Assembly: GCA_002418005.1 (NCBI GenBank)
Contig: DIDF01000022.1
Span: forward strand, 1-12,314
DNA: 12,314 nt
Direction: 5' to 3'
DNA from: Lactobacillaceae bacterium UBA5807
GTDB lineage: Bacteria > Bacillota > Bacilli > Lactobacillales > Lactobacillaceae
A program made the position numbers and the translations under genes. The notes beneath the pieces are model-generated. The model was given only the letters and a program-made list of their open reading frames with translations, made no database searches and was not told where the DNA came from. The first letter of the stretch is position 1; each line of letters begins with the position of its first letter. Below, piece by piece: positions 5,467-12,314 of the stretch.

Positions 5467-7197
5467 TTGATTGATCAACGATTATTTGATTTGCCAGGAA
5501 TGAAGAAAAATGCTGCAGTTATTGGCATCATGATCTTCATTCAGGCATTAGCAATTATCATCCAGGGAAGATATCTCTCTGTGGCAATTGTTAATTTATG
5601 GAATATCCAAGCTCTTTCGACAATTTTGGTCCCAACGGTTATTTTCGGGATTGCATTTGCCGCAAGACATTTATTCACAATGGGAGAAAATCGTTTCCTA
5701 TATCCGTCAGTTGAAAAGATTACTGGGGATATGAGGAAAAACCTGATGGCAAAAATCTTTCGACTCGGTCCGGCTGAGGTTGAAAAACGGGGGACTGGTA
5801 ATGTGGTTACCATGGCCCTTGAGGGAATTGATCAAGTCCAAACTTATTTAATGCTTGTTATCATTAAAATGATGGATATGAGCATCACACCTTGGCTGAT
5901 TTTGCTTTACATAGCTTATTTGAATATTTGGCAGGTCCTGTTTCTTTTCATAATTTACCCAGTTATTATTTTATTCATGATTATTTTGGGCCTGGCTGCT
6001 CAAGCAAAAGCTGATCGTCAGTACGAAGGATACACTCGTTTATCTAATCATTTTGTTGATACACTAAGAGGATTACCAACCCTCAAACAATTAGGACTTT
6101 CCAAACAATATGCCAATAACGTTTATGAAGTTAGTGAATCTTATCGTAAAGAAACAATGTCAACTTTGGTTATTGCTTTAACTTCTACTTTTGCGCTGGA
6201 TTTCTTTACCACTCTTTCAATTGCGGTTGTTGCCGTTTTACTAGGTTTTGATTTGATGTATGGCAAAGTTCCATTGCTACCAGCTTTAACAATTCTAGTT
6301 TTAGCGCCGGATTATTTCTTACCTATTAGAAATTTTGCCAATGATTATCACGCCACTTTAAACGGTAAAAATGCTTTAACGGCGGTTTTAGATGTTTTAA
6401 AAGAACCTGAAGTCAAAGATCGTAAAGTTCTTAAAGATTTCACCTGGGATCAAAATTCAGACCTCAAGTTTGATAACCTTGATTTTACTCACCGGGGATC
6501 AAAAAAGAAATCGCTAACTGGAGTTTCTTTTGATGTTTCTGGGTTTAAAAAAATTGGAATTATTGGTGAATCTGGTTCTGGTAAAACAACTTTAATTAAT
6601 TTGATAGCTGGATTCTTATCTCCGGATGATCCCAATAAAGTTTCCATTAATGGCCAAGTTCTGCCACATTTGGATCAACAGAGCTGGCAGAAAAACTTTC
6701 TTTATATTCCTCAAGCCCCATACATTTTTCATGATACTTTGGCCAACAACATTTCGTTTTATGTCCAAAAAGCAACTAAAGAAGAAGTGCAGACTGCCGC
6801 AAATCGCGCAGGACTTACCGACTTTATAGCAACCTTGCCAGATGGCTTGGATACTATGATAGGTGAAGGTGCCAGAGAGGTTAGTGGGGGCCAAGCTCAA
6901 AGAATTGCTTTGGCACGAGCTTTCCTGGATACATCAAGAAAAGTTTTGATTTTTGATGAACCAACTGCCCATTTGGACATTGAAACTGAAGTAGCTTTGA
7001 AAAAAGATATTCTACCGGTTTTCAATAATCACTTAGTATTCTTTGCCACTCATCGGCTCCACTGGATAAATGAAATGGATTATGTTTTGGTTATGGATCA
7101 CGGCCGATTGGTTGAACAGGGAACTCCTGAAGAATTGTCAAAGGAAAATGGGGTCTACACAGCTCTGAGACAAAAGATGGAGGAGGCTGACCTATGA
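5467..7197 (+). CDS. cydD: Heterodimeric ABC exporter for cytochrome bd assembly, CydD subunit
   Basis: CydD pairs with CydC in a membrane ABC exporter that is required for active cytochrome bd; in E. coli it is linked to cysteine and glutathione export and to heme. This 576-residue protein has an N-terminal six-helix permease (to about 300) and a C-terminal ATPase. Walker A GESGSGKTT is at 367-375, the Q-loop Gln at about 416, the signature VSGGQ at 472-476, Walker B VLIFDEP at 493-499 and the switch His at 529. The permease carries CydD-type segments such as LSNHFVDTLRGLPTLKQLG and FALDFFTTLSIAVVAVLLGF. The TTG start at 5467 fits the ribosome site and gives an N-terminus (M)IDQRLFDLPG. The stop overlaps cydC by 4 bases (ATGA). 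In B. subtilis naming this subunit is called CydC. Confidence 0.92.
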   Translation: MIDQRLFDLPGMKKNAAVIGIMIFIQALAIIIQGRYLSVAIVNLWNIQALSTILVPTVIFGIAFAARHLFTMGENRFLYPSVEKITGDMRKNLMAKIFRLGPAEVEKRGTGNVVTMALEGIDQVQTYLMLVIIKMMDMSITPWLILLYIAYLNIWQVLFLFIIYPVIILFMIILGLAAQAKADRQYEGYTRLSNHFVDTLRGLPTLKQLGLSKQYANNVYEVSESYRKETMSTLVIALTSTFALDFFTTLSIAVVAVLLGFDLMYGKVPLLPALTILVLAPDYFLPIRNFANDYHATLNGKNALTAVLDVLKEPEVKDRKVLKDFTWDQNSDLKFDNLDFTHRGSKKKSLTGVSFDVSGFKKIGIIGESGSGKTTLINLIAGFLSPDDPNKVSINGQVLPHLDQQSWQKNFLYIPQAPYIFHDTLANNISFYVQKATKEEVQTAANRAGLTDFIATLPDGLDTMIGEGAREVSGGQAQRIALARAFLDTSRKVLIFDEPTAHLDIETEVALKKDILPVFNNHLVFFATHRLHWINEMDYVLVMDHGRLVEQGTPEELSKENGVYTALRQKMEEADL

Positions 7198-8936
7198 AAG
7201 AATTACGAGAAACATTTGCCCATGATACATGGGTTATGCCATACCTAAAAAAATATAAAAAATTATTGGTTTTGGTTCTTTTCCTTGGTTTTATTACTTT
7301 TCTTTGTGGAGGGGCTTTAATGTTTAACTCTGGTTACCTAATTAGTATGGCTGCCAGAATGCCCAATTCATTTGAGTATATTTATGTTCCAGTTGTGTTG
7401 GCCAGAGCGTTCGGAATTGGCAGACCAGTTTTCAGGTATGCTGAACGATTAACCAGCCACAACTGGGTATTGAGAATTGTTTCTGACTTTAGAAAAAAGT
7501 TATATCAAAGTGTTGAACGAAAAGCTACGGCAATTCAGAGATCTCATCAGACTGGTGATATTTTAAGTATTTTGGCTGATGATATTGAACACATTGAAAA
7601 CCTTTATTTAACAACTGTTTTTCCAATGGTCGTTGGCTGGCTTTTATACCTATTCATTGTGATTGGCATTGCTAGTCTTAATTGGCTTGTTGGTTTACTA
7701 ATGCTGTTGCTTCTGGGTGTTATTGTGATTCTTCTTCCCCTAGTTTCAGTTGCCACTAATGGAGTTAGGGAATTTCAGGAACATCAAATTCAGCATCAAT
7801 TCTACACGAATTTGACTGACCAGGTCCTTGGACTTGGCGACTGGATGATTTCTGGTCGTTATAACGATTTTCAAGCTATTCAGGATAAACCGATTAATGA
7901 AATTGCCGCTTTGAGAAAAAAAGATCACTATTTTCAATGGTGGCGAAACCTTGCTGTTCAAATCATGATTTTAGTTTCGGTAGTTGTGCTCTTGATTTGG
8001 ACTGGTAAAGACTTTACTACTACTAAAATGAAGGCAAACTGGATTGCTGCTTTTGCCTTAGCACTATTTCCGGCAACTGATCCATTTCTGAATATCAGTC
8101 AAGGTGCCAGTGAATGGCCAATTTACCGTCGTTCAATTCAGCGAATAAATCAGTTTGATAATAATGACAGTAATGCTAAAGATGATTCTAACCAGGCGGT
8201 TGATAAATTTGAAAATTTAGCTTTTAAGGATGTAACCTTTCAGTATAAAGATGGCGATCAAAATATTCTCTCCAAGCTTAATTTTCAAGTTAAAGCCGGC
8301 GAAAAGATTGCTTTACTGGGGCCAAGCGGCACTGGTAAGAGTACCCTTTTAAAATTAATGATTGGCGATGAAAATCCAACCAGTGGTTCCGTTGAGGTTA
8401 ACGGCATCAGTGTTAAGGATCTTCAGGCTAATCGGTCAAAAATTTTTGGTGTTTTGGATCAAAAACCATATTTATTTGATACTACAGTTATGAACAATAT
8501 GCGTTTAGGTAATCCGAAAGCTTCTGATCAGCAGGTTAAGGATGCGATTAAAGCTGTTGGGCTTGCAGACTTAATTGAAAGTTTGCCAAAGAAATACGAT
8601 ACCGAAGTTCAAGAGGCTGGCGGCAGGTTTTCTGGCGGCGAAAGGCAACGTTTGTCACTTGCCAGAATTTTACTACAGGATGCTCCGGTAATTGTTTTGG
8701 ATGAACCAACGGTTAGTTTGGATCCAATCACTGAAAAAGATTTACTGAATCAAGTATTTGATTTACTCAAAGATAAGACAATTATTTGGGTTACTCACCA
8801 TCTCGCCGGGATTAACCACGTCAACCAAGTATACTTCATGGAGCATGGTAATTTTGATATGGCGGGCACTCCGCAGCATTTGTATCATACTGAACCGCGA
8901 TTTAAGCAGCTTTATGATTTGGATCGTGGCAAATAG
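7194..8936 (+). CDS. cydC: Heterodimeric ABC exporter for cytochrome bd assembly, CydC subunit
   Basis: This is the partner of the preceding subunit, 580 residues long. The permease half shows CydC-type features: SGYLISMAA at 46-54 and RAFGIGRPVFRYAERLTSHN at 71-90. The ATPase half has Walker A GPSGTGKST at 376-384, the signature FSGGE at 479-483, Walker B VIVLDEPT at 499-506 with the catalytic Glu in place, and the switch His at 535. Both ATP sites of the pair therefore look intact by motif. A strong GGAGGAGG lies 7 bases before the ATG, inside the end of cydD, and the genes overlap by 4 bases, so equal production of the two subunits is expected. B. subtilis nomenclature calls this one CydD. 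Confidence 0.93.
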   Translation: MKELRETFAHDTWVMPYLKKYKKLLVLVLFLGFITFLCGGALMFNSGYLISMAARMPNSFEYIYVPVVLARAFGIGRPVFRYAERLTSHNWVLRIVSDFRKKLYQSVERKATAIQRSHQTGDILSILADDIEHIENLYLTTVFPMVVGWLLYLFIVIGIASLNWLVGLLMLLLLGVIVILLPLVSVATNGVREFQEHQIQHQFYTNLTDQVLGLGDWMISGRYNDFQAIQDKPINEIAALRKKDHYFQWWRNLAVQIMILVSVVVLLIWTGKDFTTTKMKANWIAAFALALFPATDPFLNISQGASEWPIYRRSIQRINQFDNNDSNAKDDSNQAVDKFENLAFKDVTFQYKDGDQNILSKLNFQVKAGEKIALLGPSGTGKSTLLKLMIGDENPTSGSVEVNGISVKDLQANRSKIFGVLDQKPYLFDTTVMNNMRLGNPKASDQQVKDAIKAVGLADLIESLPKKYDTEVQEAGGRFSGGERQRLSLARILLQDAPVIVLDEPTVSLDPITEKDLLNQVFDLLKDKTIIWVTHHLAGINHVNQVYFMEHGNFDMAGTPQHLYHTEPRFKQLYDLDRGK

Positions 8937-8954
8937 ACTAAGGGAATATTAAAA

Positions 8955-9311
8955 ATGGTATTGTGGATACATTTATTATGTTGGATTTTATTGGTTGTCA
9001 ATGTTGCCATTGGTTTAGCAACATCTGATTTAAAGAAATCTGAAAATTGGGCAATGGTTTCAAGAGTAATTTATGTTGTGGCAATTATTTCCGGAATTTT
9101 GCTGTTTGTCGCTACTTGGAAATATCATGTTATGCTGAGTATCTTGAAGGTTGTTTTGGCTTTAGGACTAATTGCATTTATTGAAATTGCTTTTGCCCAA
9201 AAACAAAAAGGTCAGCTTCATGCCAGCCTGATTTGGTGGGTTGCGATATTTTTAGTTATTGTGGGAATCTTTGGCTTATATCTTTCTCAAGGAAGACCGT
9301 TTCTACATTAA
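8955..9311 (+). CDS. DUF1516 (YisL-like) four-helix membrane protein
   Basis: This is a 118-residue membrane protein resembling B. subtilis YisL, which has the same length. Four hydrophobic segments are visible at about 3-22, 35-54, 60-80 and 90-110, with an early His at 6 in the first helix and a GLYLSQGRPF ending, similar to the GLHLPIGF ending of YisL. No enzymatic motif is visible, and the family's function is not known to me. AGGGA lies 9 bases before the ATG. The gene begins 18 bases after the cydC stop with no terminator between, and a strong terminator follows, so it is the last gene of the cydDC transcript. That position suggests a job linked to cytochrome bd assembly or membrane redox, but this is inference. 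Confidence 0.82.
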   Translation: MVLWIHLLCWILLVVNVAIGLATSDLKKSENWAMVSRVIYVVAIISGILLFVATWKYHVMLSILKVVLALGLIAFIEIAFAQKQKGQLHASLIWWVAIFLVIVGIFGLYLSQGRPFLH

Positions 9312-9318
9312 AAAATCA

Positions 9319-9357
9319 AAAAATAGTTTCCGAAATTATATTCGGAAACGATTTTTT
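9319..9357. terminator. Bidirectional terminator between the DUF1516 gene and hepT
   Basis: Perfect 9-base arms, GTTTCCGAA at 9327-9335 and TTCGGAAAC at 9342-9350, enclose a 6-base loop. An A-rich run on the left and a T run on the right mean that both strands end in a U-rich tract. The right flank runs directly into the hepT stop codon, so the element serves both convergent transcripts. Confidence 0.9.
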
Positions 9358-10334
9358 CATTCATCACGATGAAGCATTAACTTAACTAACTTGATCAAAT
9401 CATCTTTAGCTCGTTGTTCAGGAAGTTTAGCCAAAAGATCTAATGCTTGGTCTGACATTTGGTTAGCCATCTTTAAAGCATTACTTGGGCCATTATTTGC
9501 TCTAACCAAATCAGCAACTTGATTTGCCTCTTCTGCAGTCATTTTATCTTTCTTATTTAGAATTTTTTTGAAAGCTTGAGGGTTATTTTTAATTGCTAAA
9601 ATTAAAGGCAATGTATAAACGCCTGCTTGAATATCCTCTAATACTGGTTTTTTAGTTTTGGTTGAATTTCCATCATAATCAAGAATGTCATCTAATATTT
9701 GATATGCTTGGCCAATCAGCAAGCCGACTTTTTCTCCCAAACTGATCAATGGTGCAGAACAGTGCGTCAGTTTAGCCGCCTGTTGAAAACTGAGCTTGAA
9801 CAATTCGGCTGTTTTTCCTTTTATTTCATCAAGGTATTCATCGACAGTAATGTCTTGCTTAAAGTTGAGATCCATTTGTTTTAATTCGCCAGAAAGAATA
9901 TTTTTCATTGAATGCATGTGGTCGACAAAGATTTCGTGCTGATCAGAAGATTTTAAAACCTCTGAAAAATAACAGGTGAAAAGAAAATCGCCGGCATAAA
10001 TGGCATTCTTAGAACCATAATCGGTTTGAATCGTAACTACTCCTCGTCGTAGAGGCGATTTATCCACCACGTCATCGTGAATTAAAGTGGCGACGTGAAG
10101 AAGTTCTAGAGATGCCGCTCCTGATCGCAGACGATTTTCATCAATGGTTTGGCCAAATTCAGAAAACAGGTAAAAAATTCCTGGACGGATCATTTTTCCA
10201 CCAGAAGACAGTAGGGCCAAGATTCGCTTATGAATTCTTGAATTATCCAAATTAACCGCATCAAGCAAATAAGGTTGAAACTTCTTTAATTTTGCTTCCG
10301 TTTCCGGAAATTGCCGCCATATTTTATGTACCAT
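9357..10334 (-). CDS. hepT: Long-chain polyprenyl diphosphate synthase (HepT-like)
   Basis: This trans-prenyltransferase condenses isopentenyl diphosphate onto allylic primers to make the side chain of menaquinone. It has 325 residues. The first aspartate-rich motif DDVVD is at 87-91 within LIHDDVVDKSPLRRG, and the second, DDILD, is at 215-219, followed by GVYTLPL near 238-244. The substrate-binding GGKMIRPG at 45-52 is the counterpart of the usual GGKRLRP. It resembles the catalytic subunit (component II) of heptaprenyl diphosphate synthase; no component I (HepS) gene is in the window. Chain length (heptaprenyl, octaprenyl or other) cannot be read from the sequence. GGGG lies 6 bases before the ATG. 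Its presence beside menG and the cyd genes supports a role in quinone rather than undecaprenyl synthesis. Confidence 0.9.
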   Translation of the reverse strand: MVHKIWRQFPETEAKLKKFQPYLLDAVNLDNSRIHKRILALLSSGGKMIRPGIFYLFSEFGQTIDENRLRSGAASLELLHVATLIHDDVVDKSPLRRGVVTIQTDYGSKNAIYAGDFLFTCYFSEVLKSSDQHEIFVDHMHSMKNILSGELKQMDLNFKQDITVDEYLDEIKGKTAELFKLSFQQAAKLTHCSAPLISLGEKVGLLIGQAYQILDDILDYDGNSTKTKKPVLEDIQAGVYTLPLILAIKNNPQAFKKILNKKDKMTAEEANQVADLVRANNGPSNALKMANQMSDQALDLLAKLPEQRAKDDLIKLVKLMLHRDE

Positions 10335-10353
10335 TATTTACCCCAAAATTTAT

Positions 10354-10369
10354 TATTTCTTAAGAAATA
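10354..10369. promoter_or_regulatory. Perfect 16-base palindrome in the hepT leader, candidate operator
   Basis: TATTTCTTAAGAAATA is identical to its reverse complement. It sits just downstream of the predicted hepT -10 box, at about the transcription start, where a bound repressor would block initiation or escape. It is unrelated in sequence to the cydA palindrome. No regulator can be named. Confidence 0.45.
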
Positions 10370-10380
10370 CTACTTCTAAG

Positions 10381-10407
10381 ATAATAAATCAGCCATAGGT
10401 TTGTCAA
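10381..10407 (-). promoter_or_regulatory. Predicted hepT promoter
   Basis: On the reverse strand a perfect -35 box TTGACA (10407-10402) is followed after 15 bases by TATTAT (10386-10381, five of six). The spacer is short by about two bases. Transcription would start near 10374 and run about 40 bases to the ATG. Confidence 0.5.
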
Positions 10408-10449
10408 CACAAAACACGGCGTCATATTGAATCCGCCTGCTAAAGTTAA

Positions 10450-11466
10450 TTATTTCTTTGACCAATCGATTTTCTTTTGTTCATCAAGGATTTTATCAAT
10501 TTTTGCTAATTCTTTTTTTGTAAAATGAAGATTATCCAAAGCATTAACGTTGTCAATTACTTGTTCTGGCCGGCTGGCTCCGATCAAAACCGAAGTCATT
10601 TCTTTTTCGCGCAAGTCCCATGCCAAGGCCATTTCAGCTAAACTTTGACCTCGTTTTTCAGCAACCTTATTTAACTTTTCAATAGTTCCCAAGGTTTGTT
10701 TGACTTGGCTTCTATGCAGAAACGGAATGGTAGATTTATTTGCCCGTGAATTTGCCGGAATCCCTTTGAGATATTTGTCAGTTAAAAGACCCTGGGCTAA
10801 AGAACTGTAGCTTACCATGCCTTTATTTTCCTTTTCTAATTCAGGCAACAGGTTTTCTTCGACATCGCGATTAAGCATATTATAACGAGATTGGTTGATG
10901 ATAAAAGGAGTTTTTAAATCTTCAAAGACTTTAGCAATTGCTTTGGTCTGTTTACCATCATAATTGGAAATTCCAATATACAAAGCCTTGCCTTGATGGA
11001 CAAGCTGGTCTAAAGCCAGTGCGGTTTCTTCAACAGGGGTTTTAGGATCGGGACGATGAGTGTAAAAAATATCAAAGTAATCTAATCCAGTCCGTTTTAA
11101 ACTTTGATCGGCGCTGGCGATGATACTTTTTTTTGACCCCCAATTTCCATAAGGTCCGGGCCACATTACATAACCGGCTTTACTGGCAATCACCATTTCG
11201 TCTCGATATGGTTTCATGTCATCTTTCATGATTTGACCGAAGTTGGTTTCGGCGCTGCCAGGAACCGGGCCATAGTTATTTGCTAAATCAAAATAAGTAA
11301 TCCCTAAGTCAAAAGCAGTATGAATAATTGCTTTTTGGTTTTGAATTGGGTCGACTGAGCCAAAATTATTCCATAAACCCAAAGCGATCGCTGATAATTT
11401 CAAGCCGCTGTGACCAACCCGGTTGTAAATCATTTTGTCATAACTTTTTTCATTTGCAGTATACAT
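10450..11466 (-). CDS. yghZ: Aldo/keto reductase, YghZ-like
   Basis: This is an NADPH-dependent aldo/keto reductase that closely resembles E. coli YghZ (AKR14 type, reported to reduce L-glyceraldehyde 3-phosphate). The catalytic tetrad is complete: D60 and Y65 in FDLANNYGPVPGSAE, K96 in ASKAGY, and H137 in YTHRPD. Other YghZ-like segments are MWPGPYG at 101-107, SLKRTGLDYFDIFY at 122-135 and TSVLIGASRPEQ near the C-terminus. The length, 338 residues, is normal. A strong GGAGG lies 7 bases before the ATG at 11466; a second Met at residue 12 is possible but lacks that site. It is oriented with hepT. The 115-base gap holds a plausible hepT promoter and only a weak hairpin, so some read-through into hepT is possible. 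No functional tie to respiration is evident, and the natural substrate here is unknown. Confidence 0.9.
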   Translation of the reverse strand: MYTANEKSYDKMIYNRVGHSGLKLSAIALGLWNNFGSVDPIQNQKAIIHTAFDLGITYFDLANNYGPVPGSAETNFGQIMKDDMKPYRDEMVIASKAGYVMWPGPYGNWGSKKSIIASADQSLKRTGLDYFDIFYTHRPDPKTPVEETALALDQLVHQGKALYIGISNYDGKQTKAIAKVFEDLKTPFIINQSRYNMLNRDVEENLLPELEKENKGMVSYSSLAQGLLTDKYLKGIPANSRANKSTIPFLHRSQVKQTLGTIEKLNKVAEKRGQSLAEMALAWDLREKEMTSVLIGASRPEQVIDNVNALDNLHFTKKELAKIDKILDEQKKIDWSKK

Positions 11467-11487
11467 ATTTTTTCCTCCGTTTGCTTA

Positions 11488-11493
11488 ATTATA
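11488..11493 (-). promoter_or_regulatory. Candidate -10 box for the aldo/keto reductase
   Basis: On the reverse strand a perfect TATAAT lies 21 bases upstream of the ATG. No -35 box of normal spacing is visible; TTGAAA at 11520-11515 is 21 bases away, which is too far. The leader would be very short. No convincing promoter is seen for the opposite gene in the same 98-base gap. Confidence 0.35.
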
Positions 11494-11564
11494 ACGCTGA
11501 GGAACTGTTAATTTTTTCAAAATAATTGCTAAACTAGATAAGGAAGCTAAAGGAGGTTTGGAAA

Positions 11565-12314
11565 ATGGATGAAAGAACTGGTGCGGATGTTGGCGACTTT
11601 TTAAAGACGATTGCTTGTACAGCAGTTATGCTTCAGTCAGTCTTGGAAGTTTTTATTCAACATAGTTTGTCTCGGGGACAACAAGTTGGACTCGGTGTCG
11701 CGTATAATTTGATTAAATTTACTGCGCCAGCTTTTATAGTGGGAATTTTATTTACTCTAATCCGAAACAAGAAGGGCAGAACACTCAAAGATTACCAGAT
11801 TCATTTAAAAAATAGTTGGGCAGTTTTTTTCTTGCCGACAATTATTTGGACTTTAGCATATCTTTTGATAATTCCGCAAGTTCAGTTGGAAAAGCATTAC
11901 GTAGACTTAAAATCTTTTTTATGGCAGTTTATCAATGGCAATGCTGCCTCACATCTTTGGTATAATTCCATGATGTTGCAATTTATCGTTTTAATTCCAA
12001 TTTTTTGGTGGATTGTTAATTGGGTTGGAAACTCAGCAAAACGAGCATGGCTTCTTAGCGCTTCTTTTACGGTGCTATTTTTTGCTTGGATTTTATTTTA
12101 TGATATCGAAGTCTTTCATGGGCCTCACATTCACCTCACTTGCACCAATGGTATTTGTTGGATCGAGTTATGCCTAGCTTGTTTATATTTGGGGATTACG
12201 GAATTATGATGTCGTAGTTTAATGATAAATATGCTGCTTTCTCACAAAGACGGTGGTGGCAATTATTAATTTCCATGGTTTTGATATTTGGCTGGCCTAT
12301 TCATGAATTATTCT
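11565..12314 (+). pseudogene. Broken acyltransferase-3 family membrane protein, continues past the window
   Basis: This looks like a multi-pass membrane O-acyltransferase (acyltransferase 3 family, which acetylates or acylates cell-surface sugars), but it is disrupted. AAAGGAGG lies 8 bases before the ATG. The first frame gives hydrophobic helices and ends in the family-like FYDIEVFHGPH near residues 178-188, then turns to unrelated sequence and stops at 12207-12209. The frame two bases on resumes family-like sequence, QWYLLDRVMPSLFIFG from about 12146, showing a frameshift between about 12129 and 12146. That second frame has a TAG at 12215-12217 and then continues as FNDKYAAFSQRRWWQLL to the window edge. 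Two separate lesions make a sequencing error unlikely. The usual N-terminal His of the family is not obvious either; QS at 24-25 sits where I would expect QH. Confidence 0.75.

Noticed and set aside
10417..10437. GGCG/CGCC hairpin after the aldo/keto reductase as a terminator
   Set aside because: The stem is only four to five pairs with a loop of about a dozen bases, followed by an interrupted T-run. It is too weak to call; read-through toward hepT stays possible.
11565..12314. Programmed frameshifting in the acyltransferase gene
   Set aside because: No slippery heptamer is evident at the junction, and a separate in-frame stop follows downstream, so decay is the simpler explanation.

Overview
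The window reads as a respiration locus of a low-GC Gram-positive bacterium, most likely a lactobacillus or close relative in Lactobacillales. The grounds are the AT-rich base composition, strong GGAGG/GGGGG ribosome sites, compact intrinsic terminators, Firmicutes-type CydA/CydB, a heterodimeric CydDC pair and a YisL-like (DUF1516) protein. I cannot name the species from sequence alone.

Layout from left to right: (1) menG, the menaquinone/demethylmenaquinone methyltransferase, forward, perhaps the last gene of an operon entering from the left. (2) A terminator shared by convergent genes. (3) A type II NADH dehydrogenase on the reverse strand that carries an extra C-terminal four-helix DoxX-like membrane domain. 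(4) A 236-base divergent promoter region with a perfect 17-base palindrome lying over the cydA -35 box and spacer. (5) cydA and cydB (cytochrome bd oxidase), overlapping by 8 bases and closed by a strong terminator. (6) After 237 bases, cydD and cydC (the ABC exporter needed to assemble cytochrome bd), overlapping by 4 bases, followed 18 bases later by a small DUF1516 membrane protein. (7) A bidirectional terminator. (8) Reverse-strand hepT-like polyprenyl diphosphate synthase, with a perfect 16-base palindrome at its predicted transcription start. (9) A reverse-strand YghZ-like aldo/keto reductase. (10) A forward acyltransferase-3 membrane protein broken by both a frameshift and an in-frame stop, running off the right edge.

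Together genes 1 to 8 make a short aerobic chain: HepT makes the isoprenoid tail of the quinone, MenG methylates the head group, the NADH dehydrogenase reduces the quinone, and cytochrome bd (matured by CydDC) passes the electrons to oxygen. No DHNA-synthesis genes and no heme-synthesis genes are seen in this window. This would fit the known lactobacillus pattern of respiration that depends on supplied heme and/or quinone precursors, but genes outside the window could change that.

The most unusual features are the NADH dehydrogenase-DoxX fusion with an altered quinone-site motif, the two operator-like palindromes, the DUF1516 gene attached to cydDC, and the decaying acyltransferase. I did not find a CRISPR array, insertion sequence, tRNA or rRNA. 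No gap between genes exceeds about 240 bases.
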